From the NCBI GenBank assembly GCA_964304625.1, contig OZ199838.1:12710001-12774000 (forward strand): a stretch of DNA of 64,000 nucleotides, written 5' to 3'. Below, in pieces: positions 35,916 to 48,437 of this stretch. This DNA comes from Kudoa neothunni (taxonomy: Eukaryota; Cnidaria). Numbering within the stretch: position 1 is the stretch's first letter; each line of letters opens with the position of its first letter. The position numbers and the translations under genes are program-made. Below the pieces are notes generated by a model. The model ran no database searches, was not told the DNA's origin, and saw only the letters and a program-made list of their open reading frames with translations.

Positions 35916-37511
35916 ATCGCAATCACTAATCAGATTCACCAAATGAACAATCATACAATCTGTAACAAATGAATAACTCGCAAACTGGTCTAATAAACAG
36001 CTTATCAATGTTTTGCGATTAAATAGTTGTTATCTTTGTTCCTGATATTACTTTACCAAATCTCAATGCACAGATAGCATTAAAATTGTATAATTAACCA
36101 GCTGATCCTCGATTAAATCCAATTGTGAATGAAATGATACAAATACATTATCATAAAGTCAAAATAGCCGTTATATTTATATATACAATCAAATATTCAT
36201 AGAAAATAAGACAGTTAGACAGTTTACTCAGGTGATTAAAATCGTGAAAGAAACCGCCAGCATAAGTGTAAAATAAACATTTACAGTTATATTTGGACAA
36301 TATTATTAGTGATTTAACAATATGTGTTATTATTAAATTTGAATTTTTTTGATGGGTGGATTATCAAATTACAACTACGAATGTCACGTGAACATTCTAA
36401 ATAATTCGATCGATTTGTGAGTCGTATAATCCTTAAGTCACTTGGAGGCTTATGAAATAGCACATATACTAATTCCACCATTTAGGGATATATTAAATTT
36501 TAACAATATTTAATCGGCTAATAACGTTTTGATACTCAAGATTTCAAGGGGCGTCTAATTGCGTAATTGAAAAATAAATATTTATTTAATTCAATCCTTC
36601 TTCCGCTGTAAGGAGAATAATTTAACGTGTTCTTTTAGGTTATCTGTTTTAGCAGATTTGAAATCATAATAGATTATACCATAACATGTATTCATAGCGG
36701 AAAAATTAGATTAAAGTAAATTCTTTAAGTTTTTATTAGGCAGACGTAATTCTAATAACATTAATTTCAATCTAGGTCGTTCTTATGTTAGTTAACTTAT
36801 TTAAATTATTAGAAACAAGCACAATAAACTTAATTGAGACTGTCGTTTTATGAAAATGTTCTTTAGATAATTCTCAATAGAGCGATCGCTTATACGCGCT
36901 AAACAGCCAAATAAATTTAGTTTATTCTTAGTAACGCGGCCCAACCAGCGGTTTGTATCACTTTTCTATCCATACCAATGTGAACAGGGAATTGTAAAAA
37001 GTTCAACTGTAACCCTATTACACGGATAACTTTGATAGAAAATAAGATAAACAACGACGATAATATTAAGGAGATGGTCGGAAAGAAAGCCAAACACTTC
37101 CTTATTCAGCATCATAAGGAGTGGTTCGTGAATTAGAGAGATTCATTGGAAAGAATCGCACATTTAAGATATCCCGATATGAGTTACGTAAACAGAATTT
37201 GTAGTATAATAAGCTTAATAAGATTAGAATCAGAATTGGTTTGTATTGATAAATAACCAAAATATTTTCAAGTTAATTTTTAATGTTTCACCCAATGAAA
37301 AATTTATTATAATAATTATTAGGTGAAAATTTAACGTCGTAAAAAATCCATTTTACGGCTGCAAAACTTACAAATAGAATTAGTACTACACAGTAAAACT
37401 TAACAGAGATAAATCTCGGAAGTAATTACACCTATAGGATTATCAATTGGACTAAAATAAAAATAGATAGTTGAAGGAATACACATATAACCTGTCGAAC
37501 AACATTTCAAG
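35916..37511. promoter_or_regulatory. Divergent intergenic region between FN3-like gene A and BAR-RhoGAP gene
   Basis: 1.6 kb between two divergently transcribed genes; both promoters are expected here. AT-rich; I see no clear repeat or motif that I could defend. Confidence 0.3.
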
Positions 37512-40198
37512 ATGCCACCGAGAAAGTTGCTCAAGTCAATGTTTGGTATTGGCTCGGGGTCATCAAAAGGCGATAGAAAACATGGAGATTCCTCTAAAAA
37601 GTAATTAAAGTTAATTTTAAATTATTGTAAAATATACGAAGAAAATTGGACGACTCTTTCCTCAGCGATAGTCTTTCACTACTCAGCTACAGGACTTTGA
37701 CTTATGGTAACGAATTTTTGGAAGAATTCCGATTATTGATCAGTCAACTGTCCAACCAAATAAATACCCCAGAATATCTGGATGTATATTTTTGCATTTT
37801 CTTAATTATTATTTTTATACGAGTGAGTTTAGCATCAATTTGAAATTATCATTAGTAATGTAATTAACGAATTGTACAAAGAGTCTCACGATAAACAACA
37901 AGAGTATTGATTGTTCAATATATTGGTCTGTTGTTATGTATTTTTTAGAAAATATATGGGCTTATGCAGTCAACTACTAGCCTTAATCAGCGTCGAATAT
38001 CATAGTACGCTTGTAACTAAAACAGACAAACTACTGGAAAAAATTGATCACTACATAAGTAATGTTAACAGTGAAAAGTTGAAATCCTTCAAAAAAGACA
38101 TAAAAACTTACTTCAAAAACATTGATTCCCCCCAAAAATTATCTAAAAATGGAATGGATAAACAAAACAGTGGTTATTTTTCAAAATACAACAATAACAA
38201 AGATTTGTCGTCCACTGAAACTAAACCTGATGAAATAATCAGCTCTTTTGAACTTTATCTTATAGAATTGTGTGAAATACAACGAGAAATGGCCAATGTA
38301 CTCGTGGACGATATCGACATCATTGAGAACTATCACAGGCAATGCTGCAATAATATTGGACGACAACTCTATCACATCGAAGATATTATTTATGGAAACG
38401 TCAAAAAACCAATACTCGGTGTAAGTCTACGCAAACTCAAAGCGACCTACCTGCAGGATATCTCGGTTTTTCTAACTAGAACATTCCGGTTTCTAATTGA
38501 CAACGATATTCAACATTATAACGTAATTTATTGTTAAACTATCAGTTGGTCTAAAATTTTTATACAAAAACTATAGATTATAGGTCTCTTTGATGAGCGT
38601 CCAGAAAATATTGAACTTCTCCAAGAATTCAAAGTATAAACATTATGTTAATAGATATGGAATTAAATTATTACTCATTGAACGTTTTTTATTACAATTC
38701 TTTAGAATTTATTGTTTTCGGGAAGTCTAACTATGAACCAATATAAAGACAATTTGAATGTCGTGACAAGTACATTCATACATGCCAAAATCCAACAATA
38801 GTATATTTATTTTTGACTGTTAAATATTAGGAGGAATCGTGGTTTATTTTGAGGAACTTCCGCTGTCATTAATACATGTAGACGAGCCAGTAGATTGGTC
38901 AGTGGAGTCGAAAAAGTATACTTTTTCGAGTTTTTTTGTAGGTTATAAATATGTTACAGAAAAAATTATGTACAAAGATGTTACATATTCATAAATATTA
39001 TCAATAACTTGCCATACTTGCATCGGATAAACTTAATGTATTTAATGGCGTTTCTGAGCGCTTTAGAACGTTGTTCTGATATCGGCCCTCCAGCCACTAC
39101 CTATCTAGCTAAAATATTTGTAAATTGCTTATTCTCATCAGACTACCTATCAAGGCATGATATTGCTGCGTTGGAACTCATTTTCGCAGAATTGATCGAT
39201 AATTTTAAAATTTTCTTCCCGGATGAATCCAAACGCTTCACGTTTGGTTTACGTTTACCATCAAATCCAAATCAAAAGGCAATCAGAACCGATGGCATGC
39301 TTAACCATGAACAAGAAAGAAATGTTAGTATGCTGTTGGGGACTAATAGAAACGAAATAATCTCACAAAGACATTCATTTACAATTAAATTAACCGATCA
39401 GATTGAGCGTAACTCCAAACAGGAAGAAATTTTATTTAACCGCATATTTTATAGTGCAAAAGATTAGCAATAAACCCACACGAAGCAACTCCTTATACAA
39501 TGGTGAGAAAACCCAAATTAACACCAGTATTTTAGTATCATGTTTCTCTTATTAATAATCGTATGATAGATAACAATGATGAAGTTTGTACAAATCTGGA
39601 CGGTTCAACGATCTTTAATCCTTCTGATTTTAATTTAAGTACTGATGACATACTAAACCTTGATTCAGGACCCCTAAATATTAAATCATCTGACGTAGAA
39701 TGCAATGATATCAACAGTAACACCGACACGGGAACAAACCACAATTTGGAACATAGTGTATCATCTCCACAGACGACATCCAAAGATCGCCTTATGTCAC
39801 CCATTGGTGATAATATTGAAAACTCATTGGTTCACAAAAGGAATTCTAAAAACGATTTATGCCGTATTAATAGACCTAAAAGCGGCGATTTTAAGATGAA
39901 AATAACTCGTGAACGTTCCGTCAGTTATATTATTCAACAATATAACCTAATGGCTAAAAGCCAGGATATCATTCACATTTTTCAATATCCTGAAGGACCA
40001 CCCAACAAACCTACAAGTAATAAAACAAATTTACCCCCAATTCCGCCTAAACCTCAAATAAATATGGCAACATTAAACAAACCGGCTTTTAGAAGTGTAA
40101 GAAAGTCCCATTCCGATGATATGCCACCGGAAGAAAATATTCCCTCTCTGGATGAAAGAATTAGAAGACTCCGAGATAAAATGGAGAATTTTGATTGA
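37512..40198 (+). CDS. BAR-domain RhoGAP protein (SH3BP1/RICH-like) with degenerate GAP site
   Basis: Resembles the SH3BP1/ARHGAP17/ARHGAP44 group: a membrane-curving BAR domain, a RhoGAP domain and a proline-rich tail. Exons: 37512-37600, 37642-37783, 37884-37903 (20-nt microexon), 37949-38522, 38577-38633, 38706-38769, 38831-38915, 38960 to about 39460, and a last exon from about 39537 to 40198. The junction between the last two is not resolved. The BAR region ends in YHRQCCNNIGRQL, then KPILGVSLRKL opens the GAP domain. GIVVYFEELPLSLI and LPYLHRINLMYLMAFL align with the family. The GLFR arginine-finger motif is GLFDER, with Asp at about residue 281, and the conserved Asn of the NLA motif is Tyr (TTYLAKIF). 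The tail has LPPIPPKP, a likely SH3 ligand. It is probably a scaffold or GTPase binder rather than a working GAP. Confidence 0.8.
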
Positions 40199-40498
40199 CT
40201 GGAATACAAATTTTTTAACTTTTCACAACAGTTATTCGTCTTCTTTTCAGCACATTTTCCGTTGTTGTTAATTTCTCGATGAACTTGTATTCATTATTTT
40301 ATTACTAAATATAGACTAGCAATTTTAATTATGAAATAACAAGTAAAGCTAAATTTTATTTAATACTACCATTCTGCAGTATGGATAATCTTACTAAAAT
40401 GTCTCGAATAAAAAATGCTTTATTTTATTAGAAATAGTATTAAATTTCTTATAATAGTTTTAAATTTATTCAAAAATAAAAAAATAGATTTGACTTAA

Positions 40499-41721
40499 CC
40501 TACAAACGATACTGGGGTCAATTCGACCCCGAAGTAAAATTGATTAACGTATAACTTTTTCTTCCTTAGCTCCAATGTTCTTGAATTTAAGCTATTGTTT
40601 ATAAATATATTCTCCTATATAATCGGAGAGAATTGGATAATTTAGGTTTTTCTATGTAACCAAAATTTGAAGGATACCCTCCAACAATCATTTGGGGTCG
40701 AATCGACCCCGTCTTTTTATTTCATCATTTTGTACATAAGTTTCATTAAATTTGTTGTGAGATATTACAAAAATTTACCCACTGAATTCTAAGGAAAATA
40801 AAAATTAATCCTTGAACTAATTTTACGCAACCTATTCGAAGATTGCTCGTGCACGATATCGATGATCGATTGCATTAGATAGTATAAATGTTTTTTTCCT
40901 TCAATAATAATTTAGTATCGGGATAGTATCTATGGACTCTAAATTTAATTTTTTATTCCATAACGATTAATCTTCTGGCAGTGAAAATGAGGATGTTATA
41001 ATCGAGGGTCTCTCAAGAAACTGATAACGGCGATCTGGGCGTATACGCTAATTCATTTATTAGCAAATTGGGGTTAGTTTAGAATCTTACAAAATATCTA
41101 CGTCAAGAACAAGCGCATAAAATATTTTTTTTGAACTTTCTGCCACGCTCAACAATCTATACGACGTTGAGAGTGAAATCAATGCTTAATTGTTGATATT
41201 TGCGGGTTGTGCAATCGCCAATTTTGCATTGACCAGTTAATTAGATGTTTCATTAAGTATTTTAAAACTTGAAAAAATAAACCACGGAAATAATATATCA
41301 CGTAGGTAGTCTTATGTTATGGATGAACGTTGGAATGCGCTATTTTTTTATGTTCACAAAGTCATAAAGCCATCTTTTATGTTTGTTTTAATTCCAGTAA
41401 AATTTCGCAAAAATTGTAATAACTAGCATCATTAAATTAGTTTGTAAAGATGAATCTCATTTCACATTGTAGCCGCCGTTTCCCCAGTATGTAATATTAA
41501 CGATATGTGGCGAAGTTATCTGAATCCGTACATTAACGGATTATCAGAGATTAATGAATTAGTAAGTCTTAATTTACTCAAAACTTCCTCGATAGATTTC
41601 TTACATATTTTATAAACCGAAACAAAATATTTTTTAATACAAAAAAATAAAATAAAAATACGAGGTCGATTCGACCCCAAATGATCGTTGGAGGTAAGTC
41701 GTTTTTGTGATCGCTCGAGGG
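40499..41721 (+). mobile_element. piggyBac-like element, internally deleted
   Basis: TTAA duplications at 40495-40498 and 41722-41725. The left end is CCTACAAACGATACTGGGGTC; the right end on the other strand is CCCTCGAGCGATCACAAAAA, then CCTCCAACGATCATTTGGGG. The palindromic GGGGTCgaatCGACCCC occurs near both ends and again at about 40695. Inside are the decayed start of a piggyBac transposase (about 40932: MDSKFNFLFHND, then SSGSENEDVIIEGLS) and its cysteine-rich end (CGLCNRQFCIDQL, about 41200). The catalytic domain is deleted. Confidence 0.75.
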
Positions 41722-41994
41722 TTAATTAAACCTATATAAATAAGACAACTTTGGTAAATTTAATACACCACTCCGATTCACTTTTGCTTAGTAACGTTTA
41801 GGCGGTATTACAGAGTAACCTCGAACTCAAACCATAATCCGTTCTAGAAGTGTGTTCGAATTCCGAATCAATTTTCCCGTGTAAAATAATGAAAATTAGT
41901 TTAATCCGTAATATTCATCGAATAAACGATTATTTTTATTCTTATTTATAAAAAAACAACCATTCCTTGTGTTTATCAAATATAATAATAAAAA

Positions 41995-42218
41995 TGAGAT
42001 ATACGAAGTAACACAATCTCCGAATTGGGATTCGAACCTGCGTTATTAGCAAAAAAGGCGGTGGTGCCATACCGCACTGCCCTCGATCGCGCATAAATGG
42101 TTGGTGGATTCCAACCCATATAATTAGAGACCGTAATTTTCGACGGTTATTTTTAAAAAATTCGACGTTTATCGATTTTAATCGAAAATTACGACCTCTG
42201 CTTATAATCCACATGCTA
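41995..42218 (-). mobile_element. tRNA-derived SINE copy 2, carrying a hairpin insertion
   Basis: The minus strand has a perfect B box GGTTCGAATCC, preceded by GCGCGATCGAGGGCAGTGCGG and GGAATCCACCAACC, matching the copy at 25455. A 74-bp inverted-repeat insert (42126-42199) splits the 5' part. The insert is absent from copy 1. Confidence 0.6.
42126..42199. mobile_element. 74-bp hairpin micro-MITE inside the SINE
   Basis: Imperfect inverted ends AGAGACCGTAATTTTCGA and, from the other side, AGAGGTCGTAATTTTCGA, with a TCGA-rich middle. The flanks share ATTATA-like bases, a possible target duplication. The empty site is visible in SINE copy 1 (gattacaaggg). A TCGA-rich relative may exist at about 59575-59640. 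Confidence 0.55.
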
Positions 42219-42219
42219 C

Positions 42220-44119
42220 ATGGTATAATATTTTTTGGTCGTCATAGGATAGATTATAAAGGGTTTTCTCTCGACGACGTTCACACAATTTGATTGAACA
42301 AATCTCCTTCTAGAATTTTTTTTCTCTGTTTTTTGCCACAACTTGATTTGTTCTGGATACTCTTTCTGTGTTCGAACTCAAAAGTGTTTCTGACTCAAAA
42401 TTTTTGGTCGAGATCCGAGGTTGCACTGTAATGTGTATTATTTAGTTGAAGCCTTCTAAGGACCTTATACGATTATTCCAAGTTTAATTATAATTTTTCA
42501 AATTATAATTAAACTTGAACCAAATACGAATCAGATAAAGTTAATCTAATTTTTTTCGACTCTATATAGAATGTAAAAGTTACTCTGACGACAAGGAGTT
42601 AGTAAGTGACCTTAGATGATGTCTTTCTGAATTGTTTTATCTGTTTTCAACCATTTAGTATACGCTACTAATCACACTAGCAATAGTACTACATCAAATC
42701 TAACATAATTACTTTTGTCAGTTTATTGAAGATTAATTTAATATTTCGCTATTCTAAAAGCGAAATAACACAAATATTTTTTTAATTTTGATATAAAAAC
42801 TTTTTATAAAATACACGCGAATGTTAGCTAAAATAATTTGCATTATTTTAAAACCTTACTATGGGTATACGGCAAAATATTACGAAACTTCACGTCCATT
42901 GTCACCCAGTTGACACTAATTATATTAAAACCTTAATTTATTATTATATATGTAATATTCATTAAATTAATCTAAAAATTAAATGAATAGATTAGAGCAT
43001 ATTTTTGTTAAAACTTTAAGTTTAAAAAATAAGATATAAAAATATATTCCTAGTTTTGTGATGCATTAGCTTTTTTATATTTTTAACTTCTAAATGTTAG
43101 AAAAATGTCTTATGAATCAACATATTTAAAATACCCTCTTGATTCTTATATCAATTTTAGATATCGTATAATGTATATTAAAGCTACTGCTTCCAACGTT
43201 GCGTGTGATAAATCACCATCGTAAAAGTAAGGGGGAATATTTTAGACTAATCCACCAAACTTTAATTGCTGGAACTATCCGAAAAACAATAATTGTGAAG
43301 TTATATTGCGGGGGTTTCTGTTCCTCTTTTGTGGATAATTGCCTTTCACATGACTTATAAATAAGGCTTCTTTAGAGATACTTCTCTAAACTTTTTCATT
43401 CAAAAGGTTAAACTCCAAAATATGTTATGTATGATAAACGAGTTATTATTCATAGATTCTTAAATAATTAGTCCTACAAAATCACGTTATTTAATAGTTT
43501 CAAAAAAATTTTAGGTCTAATTCAATAGTTATTGAATATCGCTTTAAATGACAAATTATAAAACTATTTTGACAATGATATGCCATTTTTATTATATTTA
43601 TCTTTTCCCACAGTTATACAGTAGGAAACCGATTTTCCGTAACTTTCTGCGCGAAAAAAATAAAAAGATAAACCTGTTTTAAAAAGATTAATTTCATTTA
43701 TACTATCAGCTACTTTTATTGAAGCAGTATGTTGTTTTATGTTATTTGTAATTATATTTTTAAATGTGTATGTCGTAATTTTATCATCTTGACTCATTAT
43801 TTCGTCCAGATAATCAATTCCTCTTTGTCGTATATATCTTCTGCATGTTTAAACATTTAAATGAATCTTTTGATTATATAAATTCTACTACTTTTAAATC
43901 TTCAGTTTCAAAATTAGCAGATTCAACAACCAAAGGAGTAAGCTCGTCAAAGTGTTTTGATGTAGGCATAATGACTTCCCCTTGAATAATTTCGGAATTT
44001 CCAGCTGAGAATTCTTTATTGCTAAAATCAATATTTAATGAACGCTCGCATGTATTGGCCGAAGGAAACTCATATTTTCTGAATCAGTTAAATACAATAT
44101 CTTTTGAAACATCGTCCCA
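42220..44119. other. AT-rich stretch, one unexplained short minus-strand frame
   Basis: No host exon recognised. A 77-codon minus-strand frame at 43564-43797 (starts MSQDDKITTY) lies downstream of the Tigger remnant and may be its decayed tail or noise. Confidence 0.3.
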
Positions 44120-44700
44120 TTATTTATAAATTATAATTAGGAACAATGTTTGAAGCATACCTTGAGAGGATAAATTTATATCACTGCTAACTGTAGAAAT
44201 ATGGCTTTCTATTAAACTATTTTTGAAATTTGATTTGAATGAGGAAATGATTTCATGGTCTAATAGTTGCAAAACGCTAGCTGAATTCTTCGTAAGGAAT
44301 ATAAGAAAGATATTGGATAATTGAATTTCAGCGTGGCAAGTGGTATTATTAAGAAGTAGAAAAACTTCCTTGTACTTCGTTTTGAATACATTGTCAAAAT
44401 TAGAAAGATATTTATTAAATGTTTTCCTACTCATCCGTTCTTTGCTTTTTGATTTGTATTTTATTAGAAATGTTTTTGCATTTTTAAAACAACGTGGTTT
44501 TTGTGATTTCCAATCACAAGAGATTCAATGCAACCTCCAGGAGTAAATGCATGTCGCAAACAGTAACTATTTTTTAGATTTTTTTTTCTCGACAAAACAT
44601 AGCATTAAAAATAATGGACATCTTCGTTTCTACTGAAATAATCCAGGTTCGTCGTGGTTATAGATACGGCCATCGTTATTACCTTTGACTTAGTCATTCA
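44120..44700 (-). pseudogene. pogo/Tigger transposase DDE remnant
   Basis: The minus strand reads YNHDEPGLFQ near 44660 (first aspartate segment). Then, in another frame, come KPRCFKNAKTFLIKYKSKSK and a run with KEVFLLLNNTTCHAE, SNIFLIFLTKNSASVLQLLD and HEIISSFKSNF. These follow the Tigger order (LLLDN-x-x-x-H, then LP-N-T-T-x-x-x-QPLD). The second catalytic aspartate is asparagine here (LLLNN), and the frame is interrupted. No ends were found. Confidence 0.7.
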
Positions 44701-47187
44701 ATTTAGATTACCAATTTTCTACAAAACTTTAGTCTACATAGATAGCATCGCCATGGGCAGTGACATTTTTTAATTAAATCGTGATTTAAAACCAAAAAAT
44801 CAATCATGGGTCATCACTACGTTAAGGTTCAATTCTTTTGTCAGTTGGTTTCTTTCATGTATGATATCGATATCATGATCAGATAGTTCAATTTTTTTAT
44901 CTCAAATAATTCATACAGTCATATACTATAGTATCGATATCGCGGTTTGAATACTGTTTAAAATTTTTTCTCTCTGAAGAAGCCGAGTCAGTTTGTAAAA
45001 TAAAACTATATCTTTCTTCCTAATCAGGATGATATCTAGAGTTGAAATAGGAAGGAGCTTAAATTTACTAAAAGTAGTATTTATGCACTCCTGTTTAGTA
45101 TACTTTAAAAAAATAAATAAATTTGTATTTTAGTTTTATTATTTCCTTATTTTTAACTTTTTCAGACATCATAAATGTAAAAAAAGGCGCACCACTAAAT
45201 CCGCCTAGAGCTGAAAAGTTACGGGAAATCGGTTGAGCGATACTAATGTGAAAACCCCCATTTTTAAATATTCAGTGTTTAAAATGTGTGTAAATTATTA
45301 TTAAAACCGACAAATAAAATAAAATATATGGTTTAAAATATTAAAACAATATCTTAAGGGAAGAAAGTCTGAAGTTACCGAAAATCGGTTACCTACTGTA
45401 TTTTTATCAAAATTCAGCGTTATAAATGATATCAAATTTCGAAGTCAACGAATTTTAGAAAGTTATACGTTTAGGATCTTATAATTTTTTACGGTTTTAC
45501 AAATTTTAGTTTGGTTTTAAAAATATAAACTATAAAATTATTATATTTTTTAAATCTATTAATACGTAATTTTTAACCAACCAAAAAATTAATTATGGTT
45601 TCAACACAATGTTATAATTTTATTAAACCTAGATATTCATTAAAATTTTCTATAAACCCCTGAAAATTTATTTTTAAGTCAATGACAAAAATAAAACACC
45701 GAATTTAAAGTAAGATTAGTATACATTTAGAAATCTCAATGTCTCCCTAAAAAACAATGAATTTTCATGTAATTGATCAGATGAATTTTTAAACTGCAAT
45801 ATACATGTTAATAATTCCTGTGATAAACATTATTTAAAACCAAACGAAATATCAGATCAATCTAAAATCCGTTTCAAGGGTCAAATTCATGTCCTTCTAT
45901 CATTTGAAAATATTAAGTACATTTAATTAAAAGTACAAATTTTATTTGAGCACGCCGTTATATAACTACATTTTTTAGTCAAACGAAAATATTCAGGAGT
46001 TAAAAACAATAATAAATTTGTAAACCAATAAATGACTGTACGTAATTTAAATGCATTATAATGAGTGGTCTCAACATCTAACAAAAACATGTGATAATGT
46101 CACCGATTCTGCCTTTTATAATTATTAACGAAATCCTTAACAATTAAAAGCAACCCTTGTTATGTTATTTATTCTCATCTAGTAAAAATTAAGATCAATT
46201 TATTCTGATTCTACCGATAGAAAAGTTGATAAAAGTGAAAATATTCGGTTTATTTATAGAAATAAACATGTCAAAATGACAAAGAAATAGGAGAAATTGA
46301 TAACATTCCAATATGATTATGAATACTGACAAATTGTCTAACTAAGCTATATTTACATTTGGTTTAATCCAAATATTAATAATAGATAGGAAAACGTCGC
46401 AGATCAATTAAAACCCCTTCATAAATAATCCCATGGTTATTATATTTGAAAATTAAGTGGTTATATAATTTCAATAAAATTTACCAACAAGATAACGCCA
46501 AAGAATAAATATTGAAGGTTGGATATTTTGTCCAATAAGAAATAACACATTGTTCTCTATCAACCACCCAAAAAATTTTTTTGTGACGTAATGAATTTAC
46601 ATTCTTAAAAAAATCACGATATTTCAAGACGCTATTGCATGGAACTTGTGCCAAGCAATTTGGAGATTATTATGGTGATGAAAATTATCACGTGTTATAA
46701 ATTTTATGTAATTAACAAACGTATTTATAGATAAAAATTTCACTTGGGATTTAGAATTTAATTTATTAAAATTTAAATCCAGTAGGACTATACGCCTCTT
46801 AATGCTTCATGTGTAATCCGTTATTTGTCCCATCGCGCTGGAAACATTGTTTATGGTTTAGAATGTATCAAATAATAGATCCAAATTTAATAATACGTTA
46901 CATCATATTTATCGATATCTATACCATTATACATAAGCAAAAATTGAAGTCCAATCACAATGATTTAATCATCGTTTATGTTCGTGTTGCTTATTTAAAA
47001 GTCAGGTGGCCTCTATAAACAACGCTGGATGATCCGTGTTTATCTGCAGAAACTCCAAAATAGTGATTTCTTATTTCGTTTGGAGTCTCGATTAAGCAGA
47101 CGTAATTATTATTCAAAAATCAGCTCGAATAGGAACAGTGTCAATGTAATTGAATGATTGGTAACCCATAAATAAAATTTTAATGTA
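44701..47187. other. AT-rich intergenic region upstream of the RMDN-like gene
   Basis: 2.5 kb without recognised coding or repeat structure. A missing first exon and the promoter of the gene at 47189 should lie toward its right end. Confidence 0.35.
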
Positions 47188-47188
47188 G

Positions 47189-48357
47189 AATGGATTCAAA
47201 AGTGCGCCTGTGAAATTTTACGTTTTCTGTGGATGTTTGGTTGTGAGTTATTATTGCTACCGACGCATGAATTGGAGACCGATTCAAATATCTCATGCAT
47301 TGTCATTGTTTTCATCCAAATCCACGTTGGACCCTTCAACAAGTCCATCTCCATCTGCTTCTAATGTCACAGTCAAAACTGCAATGGAATATTCTGATCG
47401 AAAAGATAAAGATGTCGAAAAGGCCTATGAGAATTTGAAATTGTTCGAGAAGGAGGCAGACACCAATTTTGAATTGTGTTGGAGATTATCTCGTGCGTGT
47501 ATCCAGTACGCAAGCAAAGTGGATCTAGATTCTGATTGTTCCAAAATGCTGTCATCCAAAGCAGTAGATTATGCCAAACAAGCGTTAACTATTAACCCTT
47601 GGTCGTCAGTTGCTCATCTGGTAGTTGTGTTGGAATTGGTGCCGTTATCTAATATATTTATAGTGGATGGGAATCGCACTAAGCAATCAGAATTCTTTCG
47701 AATCATATTTTAACCGAATTTTAAATGCGCCGATCATCAAAGGACATTTTGAGGTGGGGATTTTGTGGGATGATATTTCAAAACCTAATCCCAATTAATA
47801 GAGAGCTATTGAATTCAATCCTGCAGATCCACTTTCTCATCATATGCTCGCTATGTGGTAGTTTTTGGTACGATTAAGATTTTGGTGAATAAAATCTAGG
47901 CATTATACTGTAGCTGATTACAGTTTCTTGGCTAAGCTGATCGCATTGGTTGCATTTGGCGGAGGTCCTGTAATGACATCGTTTCATGAGGTTGTTATTA
48001 ATCTAATCCACTCAATTACATCTATTTTCATATAGGCATTGATGAAATTTGAAGATGCCGAAAGAAGTAAGAAATCAATGTTTGATCTCTATTAGATGTA
48101 AAATTACGTAACATAGTTCAACCTAACTTTTCAATTAAAAATCATCTAATGCTTGGCAAAACCAATGTACGAATTGGCAACTACAGTGCTGCTAGAAAAT
48201 GGTTGGATCATTGTCTTAAAATGCCTACGACTTGTGCCGAAGATTCACAAGTATTTTTTAAATTAGTTTTATCCATCTAATTCCGTTTCTATCTTAGATT
48301 AAGGAAGATGCAATGTTTATAATACACTATTTAGATCAAGTTGAAAAAACAACATAG
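47189..48357 (+). CDS. Regulator of microtubule dynamics (RMDN/FAM82)-like TPR protein
   Basis: Matches the RMDN family, TPR proteins linked to mitochondria, ER contacts and microtubules. Exons closing in phase: 47189-47620, 47664-47753, 47802-47857, 47900-47990, 48036-48066, 48117-48250, 48298-48357. Signature stretches: NFELCWRLSRACIQYA, AVDYAKQALTINPWSSVAHL, NAPIIKGHFE, RAIEFNPADPLSHHMLAMW, and PNFSIKNHLMLGKTNVRIG with ARKWLDHCLKMP. A hydrophobic N-terminal segment (VFCGCLVVSYYC) looks like the membrane anchor of RMDN2/3. The frame has no ATG before the anchor. A splice acceptor (ATGTAG) precedes it at 47188, so a short first exon with the start codon probably lies upstream. The first in-frame ATG (47268) would lose the anchor. 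It converges with NDUFS6, 80 bp apart. Confidence 0.85.
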
Positions 48358-48437
48358 TTATTTTTATTTGTCTATACGTTGGAATAATACACTTGTTTTG
48401 ATACCGCCGCGCACAAATAAATATTTAAAAATTAAGC

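Noticed and set aside
43564-43797. 77-codon minus-strand open frame
   Set aside because: Downstream of a dead Tigger fragment, no recognisable motif; too weak for a gene call.
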